Part shown: in pieces, positions 49,436 to 57,929 of the stretch
Layout: every line of letters starts with the position of its first letter
Position numbering within the stretch: position 1 is the first letter of the stretch
Origin: Tritrichomonas musculus
Taxonomy: Eukaryota > Parabasalia > Tritrichomonadida > Tritrichomonadidae
Assembly (NCBI GenBank): GCA_039105265.1
Contig: JAPFFF010000005.1
Span: forward strand, 2,093,501 to 2,157,500
Reading direction: 5' to 3'
DNA length: 64,000 bases
Notes under the pieces: model-generated
Told to the model about the DNA's origin: nothing
The model's database searches: none
Seen by the model: only the letters and a program-made list of their open reading frames with translations
Translations under genes and position numbers: made by a program

Positions 49436-51304
49436 TTAAGTCATTTCTGGGTCAACTTGTGAGCCAGCTGGTGATTCATCATCAACATATTCAAGACCAT
49501 CGAGTGAGAGCTTAAAGTATGTGTCTCTGCATAAACAGAGTTGGACAGGTGGTGGTCTAACAACAGCTCCACTTGGTTCAATAATATTATAATATGTATC
49601 ATTATTGCCAGTGAATATTGGTTGACCATTGACTTGAATTTGGATATTACCTTTGCCACCATCTAAGCCATCATAACAGTATCCAGCAGATGCTCTCTCA
49701 GTTTGGACATTGAATACAAATGATGTGGCATCACTCAATGTATTCTTATATCTATTTCCATCAACATCATTCTTGGGCATAGTGAAGCTATCCTCAAATT
49801 CCTTAGTACATTGGAGTGTGATGCTATCCAAATCGCCAGCTGTTAGTTGACTCTCGAAGAATCTAGCACCAATGGTACTAACATTCTCATCTGGGAAGTT
49901 CTTACCACCAATATTCAAATAACAATTTTGGTAAACGGGATTCTCAAATACGGTCAAATCGTTGTGATGCTTGGGGAACAATAATGACATGCTTGTGACA
50001 TTTATTAATGGGATATTCAATGTAGATTTGATTCCATTGGATGCAGCAGCAATTGGGAATGCATGATAATCTACCTTTTGGGATGGAATTATCAGTCCTT
50101 CACGTAATATGGATTCGATACCCGCACGAGTGGCTTCACAAACACCATATCCTTGCATGTTGGATTTACATAAAGTGATAGTCATTCGGTTAACGGTGAG
50201 AGTTGCCGGTTGCGATTCATATTTAAGTTCATTATTCTCTTCAACGATTTCAATTGTCATATAGTCTTCAATAGTACCTTTGTAATCGGGATTATGGCGT
50301 GCAATCTCCTTTAAATTCATAGTCTTCTTAATACCGAATTTCTCATATTCCTCATCTGTAAATTCGAAAGTGATTTCAATTGGTGTATCATTAACTGGAG
50401 TTCCATGTTCGGCACAAATATTGTACTTAAATTTGATTGTATTATCGAATACCCCTGGTATAAGTGCTTCATTACCAATTTGCGTAAATTGCCTCTTGAG
50501 TTTACCACGAGCCTTGATCTCACGCAATTGCTCCAACTGCTTCATTGTAATATGATCATCATCTTCCAAGAATGCCTTCGCTTCAGCAACCGTATATGGA
50601 TCAATAACTGCCCATACAAGACCTGCTGGACTGACTTGGAATCTAATAGATAAATCACCAATGATTCCATTGGGGAATAAATCGAATGCCTGCAATGCAA
50701 GCAAGTCATCAAATGGTATATTCAAATCGAATTCAGTAGTGGTCTTCCCATTGGCTTTGAAATCATTGAGATTAACATAAACACCTGCATGAGTTTGACT
50801 ATAATTTGAAACATTCTCCCATAAGCTGTGAACGAATCTGCGGCGTTTCTTCTCGGTTTCTGGTTTCAAAACTGAGTATAGGAAGCCCTCACGAATGCAT
50901 TCATTTTGCTGATATCCAACATTGACATTGTTATGGAGAATCTCCAGCCTGTCGAATAATTGGTTCGAGGACTTGAATCCCACAAACAATTTGTAGAGGT
51001 TATCAGGATCTTCAATCAATTGTAATTTAGCAGTATCGGTGTTCAATTGCAAATCAAGTTTGATGTGGAATGTGAGGAAACCTTTATCAACATCACTAAT
51101 AAAGTGGTCGGGGTGCGTTAATGAAATCTGTGAGTACTGACCTTGATGGAATGGTGCTGGTTGGTCATGGCAATCAACAGTTCTAAATGAGAAGCTTCTG
51201 GTACCATCATTGGTATTAATAATGTTTCTCATCTTCTGGAATGTCTCCATAACATTACCAGCCTCGTACATCAAGTTGTGAGCTCTTTCGTTCCTATATT
51301 TCAT
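49436..51304 (-). CDS. MCP: Polinton C major capsid protein (622 aa)
   Basis: The ATG at 51302-51304 (MKYRNERAHNLMYEAGNVME) is preferred. Upstream in-frame sequence overlaps the divergent pVI-like gene and is not protein-like for the family. Anchors shared with B: GFKSSNQLFDRLEILHNNVN, SLWENVSNYSQTHAGVYVNL, FTQIGNEALI, LLFPKHHNDLTVFENPVYQN, SDATSFVFNVQTERASAGYC and a PPPVQLCLCRDTYF segment near the end (PSPEAWICSDTYF in B). A double jelly-roll capsid protein. Confidence 0.88.
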   Translation of the reverse strand: MKYRNERAHNLMYEAGNVMETFQKMRNIINTNDGTRSFSFRTVDCHDQPAPFHQGQYSQISLTHPDHFISDVDKGFLTFHIKLDLQLNTDTAKLQLIEDPDNLYKLFVGFKSSNQLFDRLEILHNNVNVGYQQNECIREGFLYSVLKPETEKKRRRFVHSLWENVSNYSQTHAGVYVNLNDFKANGKTTTEFDLNIPFDDLLALQAFDLFPNGIIGDLSIRFQVSPAGLVWAVIDPYTVAEAKAFLEDDDHITMKQLEQLREIKARGKLKRQFTQIGNEALIPGVFDNTIKFKYNICAEHGTPVNDTPIEITFEFTDEEYEKFGIKKTMNLKEIARHNPDYKGTIEDYMTIEIVEENNELKYESQPATLTVNRMTITLCKSNMQGYGVCEATRAGIESILREGLIIPSQKVDYHAFPIAAASNGIKSTLNIPLINVTSMSLLFPKHHNDLTVFENPVYQNCYLNIGGKNFPDENVSTIGARFFESQLTAGDLDSITLQCTKEFEDSFTMPKNDVDGNRYKNTLSDATSFVFNVQTERASAGYCYDGLDGGKGNIQIQVNGQPIFTGNNDTYYNIIEPSGAVVRPPPVQLCLCRDTYFKLSLDGLEYVDDESPAGSQVDPEMT

Positions 51305-51350
51305 TTGTACCTTGGAAAAAACCAGGAAATCACATTTTTTTATATACCAA

Positions 51351-51602
51351 ATGGGCATTGGTATCTTCAGGAAGATAAAAGATGGATTCCGCAAAGTGGG
51401 ATCTACACTCAGGAATGTCGCGCAGAGAGTTGTTGATAAGCTACCTACAGTTGTCAATGTTGGTAGACAAATCATTGATAGGGTCAAACCAATTGCAGGA
51501 TTGATACCTGGTGCAGGTGGACTACTTGATACAATTGATAGAGGTTTGGGAACGGTTGGTAAGGCTGGTGAAATAGGTAAATCCATATTGGATAAAGTTT
51601 AA
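51351..51602 (+). CDS. Polinton C pVI-like amphipathic peptide (83 aa)
   Basis: The ATG at 51351 follows CATTTTTTTATATACC. MGIGIFRKIKDGFRKVGSTL forms a basic amphipathic helix. A second helix, a Gly-rich hydrophobic stretch (IAGLIPGAGGLLDTI) and a final GEIGKSILDKV follow. It is divergent from MCP with a 46-base gap, as in B. A membrane-active minor capsid role is inferred from build and position. Confidence 0.55.
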   Translation: MGIGIFRKIKDGFRKVGSTLRNVAQRVVDKLPTVVNVGRQIIDRVKPIAGLIPGAGGLLDTIDRGLGTVGKAGEIGKSILDKV

Positions 51603-51652
51603 TCATCACCAAATATCCACATACATATGAATTTATTTTTGCCTGTTTTGAA

Positions 51653-52114
51653 ATGAATACAGATAATGTGAAACATTTAGCCCAATGCGATATTAAGGTC
51701 ATAAACGATAATAAGCTGGAGCAGCGTACGTTCAACTCAGTAGAGGAGTTCGACCTGTTCTACCAGAAGTACAAGGATATGTTCAATGAGAAGACCACCA
51801 ATTATCTCAATAAAACCTACAAAATTATCACCCCTGAGTGTGAGTACAGGATTACCAAACGCACCGGCAAGGATGGCTCCAATAATGTGTTTCTCAAGAA
51901 AATCTCTAAGCAAGCCGATAACGATAACCTCGTGGAGATCCAATTTGCAAACATTCGAGCTGACATAAATGTATTGCAGTCATCATTAGATTCGTATTCC
52001 AAACGGATTACCACTTTGGAGAACACCATTGGCATGATCACTACAAAAATAAATCAGCTCACCAATACTGTGAATGAATGTACTGATGCTGTGAACAACC
52101 TCCTAAGACATTAA
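51653..52114 (+). CDS. Polinton C coiled-coil protein (153 aa)
   Basis: It is homologous to the 118-residue protein of B through CDIKVINDNKLEQRTFNSVE, EFDLFYQKYKDMFNEK and LNKTYKI....CEYRI. A C-terminal coiled coil follows, with regularly spaced hydrophobics (DINVLQSSLDSYSKRITTLE, then NTIGMITTKINQLTNTVNEC). TTTATTTTTGCCTGTTTTG precedes the ATG. It is likely an oligomeric virion or fibre-associated protein. The function is unproven. Confidence 0.7.
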   Translation: MNTDNVKHLAQCDIKVINDNKLEQRTFNSVEEFDLFYQKYKDMFNEKTTNYLNKTYKIITPECEYRITKRTGKDGSNNVFLKKISKQADNDNLVEIQFANIRADINVLQSSLDSYSKRITTLENTIGMITTKINQLTNTVNECTDAVNNLLRH

Positions 52115-52338
52115 ATTTTTGAATTATTTGGGACTACCTGGTGATTGAGCGAGTGGTGTATCGCTGATGATGTTGATTTAATAACTGGGTCATGTATAAT
52201 ACACCCCTTATCTTCATATTTTTGGATTGTAGGTTTGGTACAACTCATGGTTCGCATATTTCGCATGTGGCGTTCCAGGTGATTGAAATACGTAAGCCCA
52301 TTAGAATCTTTTAATACACGGCGTTCCTCATAAGACAT
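52111..52338 (-). CDS. Small Polinton C protein (75 aa)
   Basis: MSYEERRVLKDSNGLTYFNH is followed by LERHMRNMRTMSCTKPTIQK and a polar tail with two Cys. It is tail-to-tail with the coiled-coil gene (4-base overlap) and divergent from the next gene by 34 bases. Unknown. Confidence 0.4.
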   Translation of the reverse strand: MSYEERRVLKDSNGLTYFNHLERHMRNMRTMSCTKPTIQKYEDKGCIIHDPVIKSTSSAIHHSLNHQVVPNNSKI

Positions 52339-52372
52339 TTAATCTTGAAAAAACACTTTTTTTCGTATCTAA

Positions 52373-52606
52373 ATGACTGAATTGAGTGAATACAAGAAAG
52401 AGATTCCAGAGTTGAAGCGCATCAAGCATGATCTCAAGGAGAAGTGCTATTTGTATAAGGGTCATCTCAATAACATCAAAGGTGGCATGCTGGGCAGCAA
52501 TGGTCTTGCCGTTCGTGAATCACTGATTGAAGATATTAATAGTTTGAAGGAAAAGGTTGCCAAACTCGAGAATGAGTTAGCTGAATTATCAAGCGATAAC
52601 CATTAA
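52373..52606 (+). CDS. Small coiled-coil protein, Polinton C (77 aa)
   Basis: It is almost entirely heptad-like: MTELSEYKKEIPELKRIKHD at the start and SLIEDINSLKEKVAKLENEL near the end, joined by a Gly-containing turn (IKGGMLGSNGLA). This suggests a helical hairpin or dimer. The ATG follows CTTTTTTTCGTATC. Confidence 0.5.
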   Translation: MTELSEYKKEIPELKRIKHDLKEKCYLYKGHLNNIKGGMLGSNGLAVRESLIEDINSLKEKVAKLENELAELSSDNH

Positions 52607-52677
52607 ATTCCCAGGGTCGCAATATTGCTAGGATGTATTCCATACTCCCGATTGAGACCATTATTTTTGCACATTAA

Positions 52678-53940
52678 ATGATGCACAAGCTCTCAGTCCC
52701 ACAGGGGATGTCTGATAACAAGAAATCATTCAAGATATTCGATAATGAGTACAAGTCATTGCTCAAGTACCCATTCAAATCTAAAATATCAAAATTGGAC
52801 CCATCACTGTTTATCGTCAACCCCGAGTATCATCATGAACCATTCGTTAAGGACTTCAAATTGAAACCATGTAATTCTTATTCAAAACCGGATTTCTCAT
52901 TTGAACCTGGCTGCTGGGAGGTCGATTTGATGTTTGTGAAGTACACTACGAAGGAACATGGAATACCTCCTGGTTATAAATTGGTACCCCATGAAACCAT
53001 TTACCTCATCATGGTGAATGTCAACACGCGATATCTAATTGTGGAACCGCTTAAGGACAAACTAGCTGATACCATTAAGGATGCATACGCCAAAATCATT
53101 CTCGATAAATATGATGACTTCAAATTTAATACCATCAAATGTGATGGTGAAAATAATCTACTAAAAGTGCTTGATGTGGCAAATCAAACTGATGAAAATA
53201 GGGAAATAGCCAATGGCACTAAAAATGTGCTATTCAATAAAAATGCACTGATCGTTAATAAATCCAAACATAGCAACTCTCACAAAATCGTTGATGCAAC
53301 CATTAGGACACTCCGCAATGCATTCGGTTTAGATAATCGTCGAATTGGAGACCCTTTCCTGATGCAACAGATGGTCCACTACTATAACAACACACCGCAT
53401 CGTTCTCTACGAATGCCCAATCCCAATTATCGAGATGATGAGTATTATGACCAGTATCTGGCTAAAGAGCCTAAGTGGATATACTATACACCCAATCAAA
53501 TGCAGCACAACCCTGATTTGGAATGGAGATACATCAGGGATTGCCAACGGAGGCTACGTCGAATCAAAAATAATATGCAAATGGATGGTCTACTGAGCTA
53601 TCACAAGGGTAATATCATATTGATCCATTACGATACATCCAAAACTGAGAAGAAGCATGAGAAGCAGAGGCGTGTGTTCAATGAGATTGCTGAATTCATA
53701 AGATACCATAATGGGAACGTCGAATGCAAATTGCTGAACCCATATCGTAGATTCCAGTTGAATGCTGATAAGCAAGCAGGAACTGCGTTCTATGTGCCGT
53801 ATATCAAAACCAAAACTGGTCGAACGCCAATGACTGATGATGAGCGAGCTACTATAACAATCCCCATCATGTACACCCGATTCGTGGCACCCAATTATGA
53901 ATCATTGGGTGAAGACTATAAGCAGTACTTTGCTGTCTAA
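52678..53940 (+). CDS. INT: Polinton C retrovirus-like integrase (420 aa)
   Basis: An N-terminal region of about 75 residues leads into a core starting GCWEVDLMFVKYTTKEHGIP (the W.vD first-acidic strand), then IYLIMVNVNTRYLIVEPLKD, a FNTIKCDGENNLLK second strand, and VDATIRTLRNAFG...YYNNTPHRSLRMPNP, all typical of Polinton integrases. The C-terminal domain has a KGNIILIHYDTSKTEKKHEK strand block resembling a chromo/SH3-like fold. TTATTTTTGCACATTAA precedes the start. It is followed after 3 bases by the 110-residue gene, so the two are probably co-transcribed. Confidence 0.8.
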   Translation: MMHKLSVPQGMSDNKKSFKIFDNEYKSLLKYPFKSKISKLDPSLFIVNPEYHHEPFVKDFKLKPCNSYSKPDFSFEPGCWEVDLMFVKYTTKEHGIPPGYKLVPHETIYLIMVNVNTRYLIVEPLKDKLADTIKDAYAKIILDKYDDFKFNTIKCDGENNLLKVLDVANQTDENREIANGTKNVLFNKNALIVNKSKHSNSHKIVDATIRTLRNAFGLDNRRIGDPFLMQQMVHYYNNTPHRSLRMPNPNYRDDEYYDQYLAKEPKWIYYTPNQMQHNPDLEWRYIRDCQRRLRRIKNNMQMDGLLSYHKGNIILIHYDTSKTEKKHEKQRRVFNEIAEFIRYHNGNVECKLLNPYRRFQLNADKQAGTAFYVPYIKTKTGRTPMTDDERATITIPIMYTRFVAPNYESLGEDYKQYFAV

Positions 53941-53943
53941 TAA

Positions 53944-54276
53944 ATGCCCAAACGCTATTTTCATACGCAAACCACCGAATTTACATTACCTGAGGATTTC
54001 ATATATAGTCGCAACAAGAAATACATCGTAGTGCAGTATGTAGGGGCTATCGTAAATAAGACCATAATCGGTGATTTAATGGTACACTCAGACATTGTTG
54101 AATTCGACCCATACTGCGACCACTTCATAATGTTAGCCAACAGGCGGCAAACTAAGTATCGCAAATATGAGATGCTCAACAGGACCAAGCGGGATTTCAA
54201 AATATGGTTCACAGACCTGTATGGCAATGAGATAAAACCTGATGCATTCGTGCTATCATGCTTGCTAATATATTGA
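53944..54276 (+). CDS. Polinton conserved 110-aa protein, element C
   Basis: It is an end-to-end homologue of 41431-41763. Shared features: MPKRYF start, RNKKYIVVQY, FDPYCDHFIMLANRR, and the FKIWFTDLYGNEIKPDAF ending. Likely a compact beta-sandwich capsid-associated protein. It sits immediately behind integrase here but beside the fibre gene in B, so the gene has moved within the element. Confidence 0.7.
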   Translation: MPKRYFHTQTTEFTLPEDFIYSRNKKYIVVQYVGAIVNKTIIGDLMVHSDIVEFDPYCDHFIMLANRRQTKYRKYEMLNRTKRDFKIWFTDLYGNEIKPDAFVLSCLLIY

Positions 54277-54367
54277 ATATAGAATGCAGTTCGCTAGCGC
54301 TCGGCAATGAAATTGCTTCCTGCTTGGGTTACCGAATAAGCCTCTAAATGAGTTTATTTTTGGGTAA

Positions 54368-55849
54368 ATGAATGATGACTACTTTGAGGTTTATACATTG
54401 AAACCAGGTCAATATCGTGAATTAAAATATTCAAAATATTTATCAGCGGTATACCTTGATGTCGATAAATCTACTAAATTATATTTCCCACGTGATTTAG
54501 TTCCACCACCAGTCGTTCATGACTACACGATTGATAAAAATGGAGCTACATTCACAATGACATCACATGAAAAAGTTCCTACATATATATGGGAATCTAG
54601 ATATGTGCCATCAGCGAATGACTTTTGTATGATACTAGTTCGAGGACCCAATAATCATAAACTTTATCCAAAATCGTATATCGCCTATCACAGAAATATT
54701 TTCAAGGAAACTGTTCTTGCAAACACAACTAAAAGACCTGGTGATTATGTTATAGGGTTTGAGATAGCGGTTTATTCAAATCATTTGCTTCTACCAGAAA
54801 TATATTGTTTTGAACAAGATCCTTTATACCCGTCAAACCAGACAGCTCAACAAGATAGTCGTCCAAAACCCATTCAATTTTCATTCTCAAGCGATGAAGT
54901 TTTTAGTAAGTCTCCACCTAGTAAAAATATTTTGGTTAATAATGGGACTGCCCCATTTGAGAAAAAAACTAAGGATTGGTATCATGAACACACATCATAT
55001 CACCCTCGACAAAAACTTATATGTAATGATTACACGGATGAGGCTAGTGAGAGTAGTGATAATGAACAAAATACATATGACCCGCATGAAGCTGAGTATA
55101 GGGATTATCAGGTGAGAAATCAAAATAAAATTAGTCCAAGTGGTGTATATATGTCTACCGATAAGAGACCAGGTACGAAGTCCGTTGTTGCTCGAAAAAC
55201 AAATGGTTCACTCCAAGAATATCGAGTTGGGAAACGTGCGATGACTGATATACGACGCAAGCAGTCATATAAATATCAAAAATATCAGGGTGACGCTCAA
55301 ACTCTCAATCCTAGAAGTACATATGACTCGCAGAGTGGTTACTCGCAGAGGCTCGACACTAGGAGCGATGATGAGTATTCTAGTGAATCAAATGTTGATG
55401 ATGATTATGCTCCACGAAGTAGTTCACGTAGACAGCACAGTCTGTATCGTAATGGACTTAGAGACAGGACTCGTGAGCAGGAATCACAAGATAACTCCAA
55501 TACTAGAACACCTGAGCAGAAGGTACTTCGTACTTCATCTAGAAAGCATTCCAGTTCAGTGAAGACATCGCAGTCTGTGAAATTTGGTAAATCATTTAAA
55601 CCATATCGGGAGAAATTCACACCACAATTCAAGGGGAATACCATGGACACCACATTTGAGTATGAGAGTAGTCGTGAGTATGGAACACTTCCTGAATATA
55701 GTGAGCAGGAGCTAAGTTCTCAATATGAGGAGGAGGAGCCTGAACGTGAACCTGAACCTGAGCCACCTCGCAAGCATAAACGCAATGCAAAAATAATATC
55801 CAAACGTAGCCAAAAACGCAAGAATTTCTTTGACCGATTCAAGCAATAA
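54368..55849 (+). CDS. Polinton C 493-aa protein with beta-rich head and Arg/Ser-rich tail
   Basis: Residues 1-160 are beta-rich (MNDDYFEVYTLKPGQYRELK, DFCMILVRGPNNHKLYPKSY, GDYVIGFEIAVYSNHLLLPE) and could be a jelly-roll. The remaining two thirds are disordered and rich in Ser, Arg, Tyr and Gln, with acidic EEEEPEREPEPEPPRKHKRN and a basic end (KIISKRSQKRKNFFDRFKQ). TTTATTTTTGGGTAA precedes the ATG. A penton-like or DNA-binding minor virion protein is possible. I do not recognise the family. Confidence 0.5.
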   Translation: MNDDYFEVYTLKPGQYRELKYSKYLSAVYLDVDKSTKLYFPRDLVPPPVVHDYTIDKNGATFTMTSHEKVPTYIWESRYVPSANDFCMILVRGPNNHKLYPKSYIAYHRNIFKETVLANTTKRPGDYVIGFEIAVYSNHLLLPEIYCFEQDPLYPSNQTAQQDSRPKPIQFSFSSDEVFSKSPPSKNILVNNGTAPFEKKTKDWYHEHTSYHPRQKLICNDYTDEASESSDNEQNTYDPHEAEYRDYQVRNQNKISPSGVYMSTDKRPGTKSVVARKTNGSLQEYRVGKRAMTDIRRKQSYKYQKYQGDAQTLNPRSTYDSQSGYSQRLDTRSDDEYSSESNVDDDYAPRSSSRRQHSLYRNGLRDRTREQESQDNSNTRTPEQKVLRTSSRKHSSSVKTSQSVKFGKSFKPYREKFTPQFKGNTMDTTFEYESSREYGTLPEYSEQELSSQYEEEEPEREPEPEPPRKHKRNAKIISKRSQKRKNFFDRFKQ

Positions 55850-55868
55850 TATATGCAATAATATATGC

Positions 55869-57911
55869 TTATTTTTGTTTATTAAATACAACATTAAATC
55901 GGTCCGCATCATTTTTCTTAGAATCCCTAGCTGCCTTATTTTTGGATTTCATAGCAACGTATCCACTATCTGCTCCATATAATCTAAGTTCAATTATATT
56001 ATCGATGTTTTCAATAAATGATTTGCGAGCTCTATTCAATTCTTCAGGCTCCTCCTCTTGTATGAATGTAATCAGTTGTGCATAAAATGGGGGTGTTTGA
56101 TGGCCTTGCTCATCAGTTTGTTTTACAAGCCCAGTCTTGAAATCCATTCCAAATCCCCATTTAAATACAACTTCCTCTACCAGTGCTAGCATTCCAAGCA
56201 TTTCCCTAGGTGGTTGATTTTTATTTCGAACACCAGTTTGTAAGTTAACTATTTTGGCAATGATTTTAACCCATTTATCGATATTGGGACCAACTGCTTT
56301 CATATAATCTTGCTTATGTGTACGCTTCCAATTTGACCAAGCTGGGTATGATAATGATTTACTATCAAATTTATTTTTCTCAATAGCATTTTTCATAGGA
56401 AGGTCAAAGTAGTAAATATATATGGTATTGCATACTGCTAGAAAATTGGTCAATTTCTTGAGTTCGAGCCAATTATAAAATTTCTTTTGATCCCAGAACG
56501 TATTCCATATGTGCGAGAACAGAGATGCCCAATAGCTGTTAGGTGATAAGCGCTTGCTAATATGTGCCTTTCCAAGACCGGAGCCACCATATGCCTTTTC
56601 TAGAGCCAATAATTGATTAGATTTGGTCAATTGATATTCACCAGTATTCCAATCAACTTTGTTAATATTCTTATCAAATTGCTGCTTGAGCCAAACGTTG
56701 AATGGAGTTGCTTTACGCTTAGCTTTTGAATTGCAAATTGTTTTCCAAACCTTCTTATAAGGAGATGCATGGACTAATTTGTATCCGTTGACAATAGCTG
56801 GAATTCCACGTTTATCCACCAATATGATATCATCAACCTGGTCACCATTGAGGTCTGTAATCTCATTTCCTAATGGGTCATAAGAATTAGGTGGTAATAA
56901 TCTGTAATTGGGAACTCCATTTTCATCAAGGTGGTTCAAACAATATTCCTTTGCAGTATCACGTGCTGCAGCTAATGGAATGTATTTAACCCGGAAATTG
57001 CCATTTATAATCATATCTAGGAAGTTCTTCTTGAAAGCTGTTGAATCACCTGCGAGTGATAGATTGCCGAATTCACCTAAACGTCCTTTGACATTTTCAT
57101 AGTTTTTGCCATTACGTCTACCTAAGGTAACACTTGATGGTTCAACCTCTTTCATAACATAGTTATATTCATTGGTTTTAGTAAATTTGGATTTTGGTTT
57201 GAATGCCGAATCTTGTATATCAGGGTTGAATTTAATTCCATGTTTAAGATGTTTTCTAGCAGGTGTCCTAACATAATCATATGGAATTTGAGAATCTTCA
57301 TCGTTATTATCATTGTTATTATCATCGTTATTATCATCGTTATTATCATCGTCAGTGCCACTGGTTTCTAAATCATCGATTTCTTCGGTATCCAGTGCTT
57401 GATCATCATCATTGCCTGCTGATGGTGTTGCTAATACTTTCTTTGAAGATTTATGACTCATGAGTACTTTAGGTGTAGAAAAAATGTTTTTATCCGCATT
57501 CTCATTATCAGCATCTTTTCTATAGTCAGCTTCGATAAACTCATAGCTCATAATCTTAGGAATATATTTTTGTATATTAGCTACCTCAGTCTTTGCCTCT
57601 GGAGACTCTACGAAAAGCGATCGCTTGTCCAAGATTGAATCCAAGTTACGTATGATATCATCAACCATATCCCGGACCTCTTTAATCTCGGGGTTGCTAA
57701 GTTCACGTGGTGAATATTTCTCAGGGTCATCCGCAATGCGATAGTATTTGGGTAATACATTAATGATGCCATCGGGGAGTATACCTTTTGATCTCAGCAC
57801 ACTCATATCACTATCAATCCTATCTGCACGCGGATATGAGATTTCAGGAATTGGTTCTAGTTCTGCCTCCTCCTCCTCTTCCTCAAAGGGTTCCTCAATA
57901 CTGGTACTCAT
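55869..57911 (-). CDS. Polinton C DxNGD-motif large protein (680 aa)
   Basis: The protein starts with a Glu-rich segment. A helical part (PKYYRIADDPEKYSPRELSN onward) and a disordered Asp/Asn repeat (nucleotides about 57290-57355, an AT-rich triplet array) follow. The conserved core contains NYRLLPPNSYDPLGNEITDL then NGDQVDDIILVDKRGIPAIV, homologous to the B protein. The C-terminal 250 residues are helical and basic. The D.NGD..D loop could bind calcium. It is divergent from the fibre gene with an 18-base spacer. Large, Polinton-specific, function unknown; a terminal-protein or core-protein role is conceivable. Confidence 0.65.
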   Translation of the reverse strand: MSTSIEEPFEEEEEEAELEPIPEISYPRADRIDSDMSVLRSKGILPDGIINVLPKYYRIADDPEKYSPRELSNPEIKEVRDMVDDIIRNLDSILDKRSLFVESPEAKTEVANIQKYIPKIMSYEFIEADYRKDADNENADKNIFSTPKVLMSHKSSKKVLATPSAGNDDDQALDTEEIDDLETSGTDDDNNDDNNDDNNNDNNDEDSQIPYDYVRTPARKHLKHGIKFNPDIQDSAFKPKSKFTKTNEYNYVMKEVEPSSVTLGRRNGKNYENVKGRLGEFGNLSLAGDSTAFKKNFLDMIINGNFRVKYIPLAAARDTAKEYCLNHLDENGVPNYRLLPPNSYDPLGNEITDLNGDQVDDIILVDKRGIPAIVNGYKLVHASPYKKVWKTICNSKAKRKATPFNVWLKQQFDKNINKVDWNTGEYQLTKSNQLLALEKAYGGSGLGKAHISKRLSPNSYWASLFSHIWNTFWDQKKFYNWLELKKLTNFLAVCNTIYIYYFDLPMKNAIEKNKFDSKSLSYPAWSNWKRTHKQDYMKAVGPNIDKWVKIIAKIVNLQTGVRNKNQPPREMLGMLALVEEVVFKWGFGMDFKTGLVKQTDEQGHQTPPFYAQLITFIQEEEPEELNRARKSFIENIDNIIELRLYGADSGYVAMKSKNKAARDSKKNDADRFNVVFNKQK

Positions 57912-57929
57912 ACCTTTATTTTATAGAAA
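57912..57929. promoter_or_regulatory. 18-base divergent spacer in front of fibre gene, element C
   Basis: ACCTTTATTTTATAGAAA separates the ATG of the DxNGD gene from that of the fibre gene. It shares a TTTATT/TATA-rich character with the spacers of A and B. Confidence 0.45.
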
